Positions 47,001 to 58,377 of a DNA stretch of 64,000 bases are shown one piece after another. The notes under the pieces are model-generated. The model was given only the letters and a program-made list of their open reading frames with translations. It was not told the origin of the DNA and searched no databases. Made by a program: the position numbers and the translations under genes. Location: the NCBI GenBank assembly GCA_051294375.1, contig CM119270.1:5557452-5621451 (forward strand), in the 5' to 3' direction. The DNA is from Paraspadella gotoi (taxonomy: Eukaryota > Chaetognatha). The first letter of the stretch is position 1; each line of letters starts with the position of its first letter.

Positions 47001-50000
47001 GTGATAGCAATTTATTATTAACTTTTCGTTGTTTTTTTTTAATTGAAAGGTCTAATTTGACAACGACTTCCATGAACGATTCATCTTTAATCGTTGACAT
47101 ATTCATATACATCTCTTTACATACTCGATAAAATGTAAATTGCAGGAAGTCTGGTAATTTTGTCGATTTTCCCTTCTCCAAACCTCACCTTTGTCAAAAT
47201 TATAGAGGGAAAGAGGGTAATTGCCGAACTTCTCCGCGAGATCACTTCCTCGCGCGCGCGGACGGCAGTCGTTGGATTCTTCGCCAGCGTACGGTGTCCA
47301 TTTTTGTGACATGAAATGAATTTGAATTGGGACACGAAGTCGGCGACGATGGCGAAGCTCGGACGTATTCTCACCCTCGATATCTGAAAGAGTGAAGGAA
47401 TGAGGAATTCGATCGAGGAAAATGNNNNNNNNNNNNNNNNNNNNNNNNNCAACTACTTGTTAATATATTAAGTCGACTCTCCACAGACTACTATATAGTG
47501 TTAACGACATTAATTGATGGGTTTTAAAGTGCGGGCACTCCGATTAAGGTCCACTCCCGTGGGCATTCACTCAGAGAGCAGAAAGAAACGGTCATCAAGA
47601 ATCCGGACCCAGTTAAGGTCGAGGATCTGTTTTCCCGTCAGAACGAGCAGACTTATCCACATCATCGTTGGTTTGCAGGTTTGAACTCAAATTAGTTCAA
47701 GGGACCCTGGGACAACTACTATACGCAGAAGATTGTCCTGGTAAGTATGGTGCTTTACTGAAAGAGTTGGCCGGCTGCATTTTAATAAAAAACGACTCAC
47801 AAGGAAGTAGAGAACAATTTTTATAAACAGAAACTATTTCTCTAAGACATTACACATACAAGTCTTGCTGAAAAGCTGACACATTTAAGATTGTTTCATA
47901 TCAATCAAGTAAACATTTGGATTCTGATACTATTTTAAATTGAAAACGATATGTTTAATTAATTAAATATTTTTAAAATATTTTGTTGCACTGCAATATG
48001 TAAATGAGATTTAAGTGAACTTTTTGCTTCGTTCTGTTCTTTTGTCGACCGTTACATTGAATGAAAAAAAAACAACTATAGATTTTGTATTCCGTTCTGT
48101 TGCAACCCCAAAAACGCTAAATCTGTATTAGTTTACCTGGCCGCATAGTTCGGCACATAGTTTGTATGGAAAATCGCATGACGGGACCCAAGTATTTCTT
48201 CCTCCAGAAATTGTTGAACCACTTTTGAACCCATGGCTCCATTGCTCCTTGCCCACAAAATACGCGTCAGGGCCGTAAAGTTGGAAGAGAATGTTGCATC
48301 AGGTAGATGACCTAGATAGACATATTATTAGATTTATAGTAATTATTGTTGCAATATCGAGGCTCTCAGATAGTCGACAAAATTCGAAAAATATTTTCAT
48401 CCATTTGTTTGTTATACCTAACCCTAAAAAGATTAATGTGATAGCAATTTAATATTACTTTTAACGTTTTTTTTTTTTACATTGAAAGGTCTAAATTTGA
48501 CAACGACTTCCATGAAACGATTCATCCATTAATCGTTGACCAATCATATACATCTCTCCCTTACATTACTCCTGATAAAATGTAAATTGAAGGAAGATCT
48601 GGTATATTTTGTCGATTTTCCTTCCCAAACCTCACCTTGTCAAAATTATTAGGGAAGAGGGTAATTGCTCGAACTTCTCCCGCGCAGCGAGTTCTCTGCG
48701 CGCTGCGCGGACGGCAGTCGTTGGATTCTTCGCCAGGCGGTGTCGTATGTCCATGTTTGATCAGACGAATAGTTAATTAGGGACACAAGTCGGCGACGAT
48801 GGCGGAACGTCCGGACGTATTCCTCACCCTCGAATCTGAAAGGAGTGAAGGAAATGAGGATTCGATCGAGGGAGAGGTTGTGGTGCATGAAATCACATTA
48901 TGAGAGGAAGATGAAAAAAATTCGTCTGTTCAGACCGACATATGAGAGTGATGATTATCATCAGCGAATACTAAACCGAGCTTTATACCTCTCACCAAAT
49001 TTGTGAAAAAGGACATTGACTAAGTCCATGTAAAAGTATGACACTGGGCAACTTCTCAATCGTTAGTAACATGCACTTTTGGCAAGCATAAGGGAATTGC
49101 GTGATGAATGCAAAGTCATCATTGAATGAGAGAAGAAAAAATTTTAATCGAACGCACAATGTGAAGCTATATGGTCCAAAGCACAGAAATCTCACTTTTA
49201 GACCAGTAAAAAAAATTTTCGTTAAAAAAAGCATATGTCGCGCCTGAATGCTTGGCTGCAAGACATGAGGCACCTTGATTTGATCCCAGCTCCGATCGCA
49301 TCGATATTGCCAGATTTGAGGAAGGGTGCGTGGAAACAGAGAGCCTTGCGGATGGTAAGCACGACCGGCGTCCATCTAGGTGGAGGTATTGAGAGGGCAA
49401 GAAGTGTGAGAGAAGCAAGTGAGAAGAAGAAACGAAAATGAAAGGGAGAGGAAGGAAGGAGGAGAAGGAAGAAAAGAGGAATTGTATAGGAACAAAAGGG
49501 AAGTGAGAGAAATGGAACGAAAGGAAGAATCGATAGGTAAAGGAGGGAAGTGAGGACGCGAAAAAGAAAACGAAGGAGATAAGAAGAGGAGACAGATGGA
49601 AAGAAAGGTAGAGAATTGTGAGAGAAAAGTTAAGGCGGACAGAAAAGGGTCGAAGCGAGAAAAGTAAGAGTAAAAAAAAGTGAGTAGGTAGAATATAAAA
49701 GAGGAGGATGGACAAAGAAAAAAAAAGCAGAGAAAGCAAAGAGAAAGCGCAGAAGAAGAAATACCAAAAAGCTATAGATAGAAAATCTCTTTTTTTTATT
49801 CTCCAAACTCCCCCGCCTTCTCTTCTTTTTCTCACCCCTTCTCGCCCATCTACACCCCGCTTCAAACCCTTCACCACCCACCACCCGTAACCAACCTACC
49901 CCAGTCTTCTTCTTTCGCTGTCCACTGTAGTAGAGACCAAAACGCGGCGATCAGATATTTCCCGGCGGCGGCGTTCGACGATCTACCCGCAGAAGTCTGG

Positions 50001-53000
50001 GGAAATGGGCTCTCGCCACGTACTCCTAGGGTCTGTTCGTAGATTATTACAGTGTACTAGTGTTTATTATTTATCTAACACAATATGGGTAGGGTTTAAA
50101 AAATAAATTTTTACCATTTTATACTCAAAATTGTTTGGCAAGCTTTCCATACCCATTAATTAGTAGTTTTTGACTTATAATTTGATGAATTGTATAATAA
50201 ATAAAAGTTTAAGACAATAAATATCTTAATTTTAAACCACAGTTGTTCATGATCTGTAAAATGTTGCAAAAATATTTTGAATTTTGAGTTATTATAATAA
50301 AATCTATTTGTTAGAATGTTCTTTCGTGATTCCAAAGACTTTTTGGCATATGACTACCCTAAGGACTCCAAGTAGGCGTAGTCTTGCTGCGGAAGGAGTT
50401 GTTGTCTTCGTCAACCAAACACATACGAGTTGTCGGACGTCCACAGTAGCTGTGTTAGAGGCGAGAGTAGTGAGAGAGAGAGAGACGAGAGGATGGAGAG
50501 AGAAGAGGAGAGAGAGAGGAGAGAGGAGAGAAGAGAGATGGAGGAGAGGAGAGAAGAGAAGAGAGAAAGAGGAGACGAGAGAGAGGGAGACGAGAGAGAG
50601 AGAGAGAGAGAGAGATAAAGGGAGAGAAGGAGGTTCAAAACAGGCGGTTAGAGTAAATTATTGTCTTTGAAAGATATTTTGTTGACTTTGTTTACATTTT
50701 AAAAAACTTTATATTTAAATATGTTTTTGTTTATATATCTTGTAACTTCTATGTCGGTAACTTAAGCTTTGATTACTGTTATTCGTCAACTCGCTGGATG
50801 CAAAAAAACGCAAAACTTGGTGAGTGACCTTTTTCCCTCTGCGGGTATTCATTTCTCAGAAAACTGTTTTTCTCGTAAGTATTATTGTAAATCCCTGGGG
50901 AATAAATGCGATGGGAGGCGTCGGCTGAACCTTCTCTTCGTCGTCGTCGTTCTCGTCATCATCTTTCTTCTTCGTCGTCGTCGTTGTCGTCGTCGTCTGT
51001 CGATCCGTATCGTCGTCAGTAGCGACGAGCGATTCTTCAATTTAAATTGTTGTTACTTTTGTTGAACGCGGGCGAAGAAGAAGATTTAATTATTGGCAGA
51101 CATAAAATGATTCGTTTTTGAAATGGATTTTACCATGGTGATATTCAGTGTTTCTTGCAATGTGTATTTAAAAGTCTATATAATAATAATGCATGGACAA
51201 TGAAGCGATTAAGCGTTAAAAACGTAAAAACGTATACGACAACCGACTGCGACAATAGCAACAGGTGTGCTTAAAAATATAAAAACCATAAAAAACATCA
51301 CAGTCAACAACGAAAAGAAGAAGACAACAACAAAACAGAACAAACATCAACAGCAGCAGAAAGAGGGACGAACACTGTACAACTATAACACAACAACGAC
51401 AACAAATATACTAACAAACGAACACCCTCGCAACTACCACACACCACAACAACACACACAAACAACCGACACAGCTCAGCAAAAGCAAGAGAACACCTGT
51501 ACCAAGCCTATAACAACAAAACAACGACAACAAACATTCAACAACCAACAACATCAGCAATACACCACACACAACAACAACACGACAACAGCTCAGCAAA
51601 AAACAACGACCAAACGTAAGCACAACAAACAACCTCATCAAACTACCAAACACACACACAGGACACTACCAACTAGGTGACGTAGTCGACATTTGGCGTC
51701 CGCCTGAAAGTCGGCGGTGAAACAATAGGACGGATCTCCGAACTTGTATTGTTTGGGAGGACGGGACGGCGATGCAGTAGGAGGCAGCGATGCCAAGTGT
51801 ACTTTCCGGTTCAGGCAGGTCGACTGGGGAGTAGGGGCGGAGGCTGTGAGGGGTAAAGGTGGTTAGGAGTCTGTTGGGCGTGGGAAATGTTAGGGGGTAG
51901 GGGTGAAGAGGTGGAGCTAGTTATTGATTATAGGATATATATTATACTAGGAATTGATTGGAGAAGAATGAAAGAACCACAGGACAGATATAGTGATAGA
52001 ATGAGCATAGATAGATAGTAGTTATAGATAGATAGACATAGATTTAGTGCTAAGCATAGATAGAATGAGTAGACTAGGTAATAGTAGTACGATAGATAAC
52101 GATGATTGATAGATAATTGATGATTGATATAAAATCATCGAGATAGACAAATGAATTCCCGTTCTAAAAGAGGAGGAAATGAGATACGCCACAAATATAG
52201 TGGCAAGAACGAGATCAAGGACGAAAAAATTAGCGAAACAAAAAAAAAAGCTCACAATAGAAAAATGCATTATTAAGGTTCTTTATCATTCTCCTTATAC
52301 CTTGACATGTTTTAAAATACTCGATGCCTAATATAACCATGCACGCTTTCTACAGGATACACTAAAGATCATCTTTACAATTCACATCGCAGATAACTGT
52401 AAGGCCGTCCCGCTTCCGGGGCAAAACCACGCCCACGCTCAACACTTCTAATTAAAACGAACGCTGCCATTCTTCCTTTGTTCCAAACAGATAGACTCAT
52501 ACTATTTAACACGATTTGACTGGCACAGAGATCACGTCGCATAAGCACTACCGAATGTCCGACGATAATTAATCTAAACAACAAACTGTAGTAACTGTTC
52601 GTCTGATATACAAACTGGTAAAATATTTCTGAATCTCCGCTCACAACTATCTACAATCTCGGCACCGCTGACACTATCTGCCTCTCACACACAACGATGG
52701 ATATCGACCTTGATCACTCGAGCAGGATGAAATGCTGGCAGGTCATAGTCACGCGGTCGCCATGGATAACTCAACTCTATGTCTCGCTCGATAGAGACCA
52801 TCTGGTGACCTCATGCCACTGTGACACGACACTCATCTACACCGTCGCGAACATCTTGCTTCGATCTGTATCTCTTATCTCTTCTGTCTATACTTCTCAT
52901 TTTCTTTATTTTCCTGTCAGATACCTTGATGTGTTATGTAATTTCGACGAACACAGGAAAAGATAGATAAGGCTGAAGAGAGACAAAGAACGGAGAAACA

Positions 53001-55826
53001 GATCAGAGAGAAAGACAAAGTTATCGGGAGAGAGACTGAGCCCCTCGACGCAGGACAACAACAAAAGAAAAATCAAATCGACCAGAACCAAGATTTACAA
53101 AGGCTTCTTCCAAAGAATGAGGTTTGGGCTCGACAGGAGTTGTTGGCCCTAGGGAGAGTTTGTGTTTCAACAAGGTTGGCCTTATGGAGGAAAACAGGGA
53201 AAATAAACAATAGGGGGTCTAAACCGATCGAAAAAGCTCAAAAGGATAATTTTGAAGAGGATCATATTATCTTTTTTATACACCATTAGGAACTTACATT
53301 GTTGGAGTATTATTTTCATTTGAGAGAGAGANNNNNNNNNNNNNNNNNNNNNNNNNNNNNNNNNNNNNNNNNNNNNNNNNNNNNNNNNNNNNNNNNNNNN
53401 NNNNNNNNNNNNNNNNNNNNNNNNNNNNNNNNNNNNNNNNNNNNNNNNNNNNNNNNNNNNNNNNNNNNNNNNNNNNNNNNNNNNNNNNNNNNNNNNNNNN
53501 NNNNNNNNNNNNNNNNNNNNNNNNNNNNNNNNNNNNNNNNNNNNNNNNNNNNNNNNNNNNNNNTCGTCTTCGTCGTAGTCTTCGTCGTCGTCTTCGCCGT
53601 CGCAGTCGTTATCTTTGTCATCGTCGTATTCGAGGTCGTTGTCATCTTCTTCATTGTCTCCGTCGTCATCTCGGTCGTCGTCTTCGTCGTAAAAGCGATG
53701 AAATCGTCGTCGTTGTCATCTTTGTAAGAATCCCTGATGTCATCTTTGTCAGCATCGCCGTCATTTTCGTCTTTGTCATCGTCGTCGCCTTTGTCTCCCT
53801 CGTCTACTTCGTCGCGATGAAATTCCATCTTTTCTTCACAAAAGTCGAGTTTCTTTTGTGTTGAAATCCTTTTGTCTCAACGAAAATTTCGATTCTTCGT
53901 CTGGTTGTTGTCATCGTCGTCGTCGTTGTCGTCGTTGTCATTGTTTCCGTTGTTATTAGTCACCGAAAACCTGTCACAGTCGTCATATCGTCCACTTAGA
54001 TTTCGGTGTGGGCCCCTCGGGCTTTTTTTCCTTTAACTTATTCTTGTTATTTTTCTGTCTTTACAATTAAATTGCGTATATTCTATTTTTTTTCTATCTA
54101 TCTTTTTACTTCTATTTTTTTTAACATTTCCTTCCTATTTCTTTACTTCTCTCATCATCTGTTCAAAATATTTATTATTTTCTTCTTATATCTCTATAAA
54201 TCTCTATGAAGTTTTTGTTCTAATTTTTTTCCCTATTCTTTAACTCCTCATTTAACTTCTCTTTTCTTGTTTTCCGGTCGATCTCCTTTCTCCTTTCCTT
54301 TCTTGGATCTCGTCGGGTCCCCTTNNNNNNNNNNNNNNNNNNNNNNNNNNNNNNNNNNNNNNNNNNNNNNNNNNNNNNNNNNNNNNNNNNNNNNNNNNNN
54401 NNNNNNNNNNNNNNNNNNNNNNNNNNNNNNNNNNNNNNNNNNNNNNNNNNNNNNNNNNNNNNNNNNNNNNNNNNNNNNNNNNNNNNNNNNNNNNNNNNNN
54501 NNNNNNNNNNNNNNNNNNNNNNNNNNNNNNNNNNNNNNNNNNNNNNNNNNNNNNNNNNNNNNNNNNNNNNNNNNNNNNNNNNNNNNNNNNTCACAATGGG
54601 GTTTCGCTCCGAGGGATGAGGTCGTGCGGTCCGCTTTTAGGGCGGTCTCTTCCGTGTCGGTCCGGGGCTGATTCCGAGTTGTCCGGATTAACATACGTCC
54701 GTCTATGGGGTTTCCGGATTTCCGGATTTTCCGGCTGTCCGCTTCCGGGGNNNNNNNNNNNNNNNNNNNNNNNNNNNNNNNNNNNNNNNNNNNNNNNNNN
54801 NNNNNNNNNNNNNNNNNNNNNNNNNNNNNNNNNNNNNNNNNNNNNNNNNNNNNNNNNNNNNNNNNNNNNNNNNNNNNNNNNNNNNNNNNNNNNNNNNNNN
54901 NNNNNNNNNNNNNNNNNNNNNNNNNNNNNNNNNNNNNNNNNNNNNNNNNNNNNNNNNNNNNNNNNNNNNNNNNNNNNNNNNNNNNNNNNNNNNNNNNNNN
55001 NNNNNNNNNNNNNNNNNNNNNNNNNNNNNNNNNNNNNNNNNNNNNNNNNNNNNNNNNNNNNNNNNNNNNNNNNNNNNNNNNNNNNTCCAGAGGAGAAGAG
55101 GAGGGGGAAAGAAGGAGAAGAGGAGGAAGAGGAAGGAGGAGAGGACGAGAGGAGGAGGGGAGAAAGAGGGAAGGAGGGGAGGAGGAGGAGGAGAAGGAGG
55201 AGAGGAGGAAGGAAAATGCAAAAGTTTTTAAGTTAAACAAAGTGAAAAATTAAACTACAATTGTATTATGCTTTTGCAATATAAGATTTTACATATTATT
55301 ACTGTTTTTGTTTGTTGGTTTCTTTACAATCTTCTTTTTTTCTCTCTCTCCTTTTTTCGTATTATTTAACTATTTTTTTTTAGTTCGGTGAGATATTTTT
55401 AATGATTTAAAAATTCGCGGTTTCCTCAGAAGTTTTCGCGCGCTCAACTTTAATTGGATCGTTAGGCGGTTGGGGTTGAAAAAATAATCAATCGGTGGCC
55501 GGAGCGCAAGATGTGAATGGCCTTAAAAAATAAAGAATAACAAATATATTAACAGTTGAAGAAGATTAAACCAATTAGAAACGAATAGAAACTTGAAAGT
55601 TTTTAAACGGACATTCGTTTCAAAGTAATCATTAAAAATTAAAACGATGTTTGTAGAAGTGTTAAACAAAAAAGAATATAAAAATTATTTTAAAAAAGCG
55701 TTTAAAAGTAAAACGATACAAAAGAAAGACGGCATGATAGAGAGGAAATTAATCTTTCCCTTCTAATCAATAACCAAGTTCGTCGTCGTCTTAGTCGTCG
55801 TCGTCGTCGTCGTCGTCGTTAATAAC

Positions 55827-55860
<34 letters not shown>

Positions 55861-58298
55861 TGATTTTTGAGTCGATGGGAGAGAAATGGAAGCCATCAGC
55901 CTCTCACTCGCCCACGACGAAATTCTCGGAAATAGGGGGCCGTGGGAGTGGTAATGAAAGGGTGGTACAAATTGATATGGGTTGGTTTAGGGTGGTGAAA
56001 ATAGGTGTGATAAAGATAATAAGAAGTAAAGATGGAGATATTACGAAGCAATTGAACCAAAGTTAAAGTCCGTCGGACGCAGGAGTTCTAATACGCGGAA
56101 TGATGATTTGAAGTCCTCAGAGGCCGCGAGGGGGCGTCCGAGACGACTTGGGGCGTCTCGGGCGTCTCGGGCTTGTCCAGATTGAGATGAAGATGGCGTT
56201 TTATTCCTCGTCGTTGGACGGGATGCGGAATGACGACATGAAATTGAGGGCGAGAGGGCGTCGTTGAATTGGGGGCGTGGCGGAATCACGAGTTGTGCGA
56301 ATGGAATTACGTCCTTAAAAAAAAAATTAGGGCGATTAATTGGATTACTGTTTTGAATATTGAATAATACAGTATGTTAAATGTTTGATTCATTGAATTG
56401 TTATTTAATTGTCGCTTAATTTGTTGTCTTTTTTTTTCGAATCTTTTTTCTTCTCTTTCCAAAACTCTCTCTCTCTCTATCTTTCAATCACATGACAAGT
56501 TTAAACGCTTTTTCGATTTCGTTGTTGTTGCTGTTTTCTCTGTTGTTTAGCCGAGTTTTCTTTTTTCTGTTTACGATTCTGATAAAAGCAGAGTTCATTA
56601 CCATTTTCTCTTTTTTTCCTGTCAACCCCTTTTTTTTTCCATTCGCTGACAATTCGTTTGTTTTTTTTCCCTCCCGCATTTCCGACATTTATCTCCAGAA
56701 GACATCGAGAGCCTTTATCCGTCTGTTGTTTAACTTTACATCCTTACTGTTACTCATTACTTTCCTCATTTCAACCTTACTTTTATTCTTTTAAATTTTT
56801 CACAACAACGAACTTACCCGTTTCAGTTTTTCTCACTTTGTACCTAACTCTTCTCCCTCCCCACTTCTCCCACTCACCCAATACCACCTCCTATGTCCCC
56901 CCTCCCTACCCCCCCCAACCCAGACCCCAGATGGAGCAAACCCCTACCTTCAGCCGCCAATCGATGCGGTCACGCCTCACCTATTACACGGCGCAGTGCG
57001 TCCTTCCCCTCAATCTCTACAACGACAAAATCTACGCATTTTTGACTCTTTACTTTATGGTTATTTTTTGCTTCACACTTTACGCCTTCGTCCGGTGGTG
57101 CCTAAAGGTAAGGCTTTTAAAGACCCAATTGACTCACCCTTCAAATTTCGTGTTCATTTTTGAAGGGAGGATTTTTCTTTTCTTTTTTTTTTCTTTTTTC
57201 TTTTTTCTTATTTTAAAAAACTTTCCTTTGCTTTGTGGATTTTTTCTTTTTTCTTCTTTCTTCTTTTCTTCTATAAAATAGCTTTCCTTTGCTTTCTTTT
57301 CCTTTCCTTTCCTCTCCTTTCCTTTCCTTTTCCTATAAAATAGCGTTCCTTTGCTTTCTTTTCCTTTCCTTTCCTTTCCTTTTTCTATAAAAAAGCATTC
57401 CTTTGCGTTTCCATCCTTTTGTTACATCCTTATTTTATTTATGTATCTATTTTTATCCAATTTCCTTCCCAAACCTGACCAACCATTCTAATTAATGAGA
57501 GTTTCTTTTTTTTTTCCGCTGACAATTCACGTTATTGTCAACCGAAGCCTCAATTATTTCTTCTTTCCTTCCTTATTTTCTTGTCCACCTTCACATTTGT
57601 CCAAAAGCCTCGATAATTCAACGTCACAAATTCACTCCTTCGTCTTTCACCTTTTTCTCATCTTTGTCCATTCTCACCTCAACCGGTCCGATCCGTTTCA
57701 ACCACAACGAATTCAACTGTGTTTAATTTTGCTCTTCATTTCCTCCCTCGACCTTCCTCTCTTTTTTTACTCCCAACTCTTTTTTCGCTCTCTATTTTCC
57801 TATCTTTTCTTTTCCTTTTCTCTCTTCCCTACTTTTTTCCTACTTTTCTTACCCACGTTTTATTTCTTAAAATCTTCTTTCAACTATTCTTCATTTTGGC
57901 TTTTTCCCCAATCCTCTTATTTTTCCATTCTTTTCCTCCTTTCACCTCTTCCTCCTCTCCCTTCGATCTCTTCTTTCTCCAGCTTTCTCCCCCCCCTCCC
58001 CCCCGCACCGCCCCCCCCCCAAGGGTTCCAAGTGCAATCGAATCAGATTCGTCCGTCGATATCTCCGCGCGTATGGGGCTCGTCGACGGGAAGTTGCGGC
58101 AATCCACGATGTCGTCCGTTCGTCGAGTGGTACTTGCTGCAAGATGGCGTCTTTCGTGCTGCAGGTGTAGAGATTAGAACGAAGGACTGGATTGACAGCA
58201 TAAGTTATAACTCGGAGCAAAGTGCGATTCCATCCGTCGGTGTTTATGTGTGTGTGTGTACAACAAGCAAAAAATAGGGAAGAAGGCAAGAAGTGCGT

Positions 58299-58377
<79 letters not shown>

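Larger units (their letters stand above)
46249..47424. other. Inverted segment with innexin exons 6-7
   Basis: Up to about 46248 the plus strand matches the minus strand of block 2 (down to the words GTGATTTCATGCA); the next block-2 words (TCGATCGAATCCTCATTCC) are found not here but on the minus strand at the gap edge 47401-47424. Turning 46249-47424 round joins exon 5 to exons 6 and 7 in order. Confidence 0.7.
47450..52899. repeat. Inverted, noisy second copy of innexin exons 2-7 (block 2)
   Basis: Carries exon copies in collinear minus-strand order: exon 2 (51823), 3 (50449), 4 (50025), 5 (49375), 6 (48835), 7 (48311). Introns are also homologous to 42.2-47.4 kb. Differences are dominated by one-base insertions. 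Interpreted as an unmerged haplotig or uncorrected duplicate; a true gene duplication is possible. Confidence 0.8.

Noticed and set aside
53316-53828. Acidic frame rich in Asp and Thr
   Set aside because: Derived from a degenerate GAC/GTC array and runs through an N gap.
56041-56289. 82-codon minus-strand frame in a GC-richer stretch
   Set aside because: Contains internal GGGCGTCTC repeats, no recognised family, no splice sites or start context that fit; lies inside an innexin intron.
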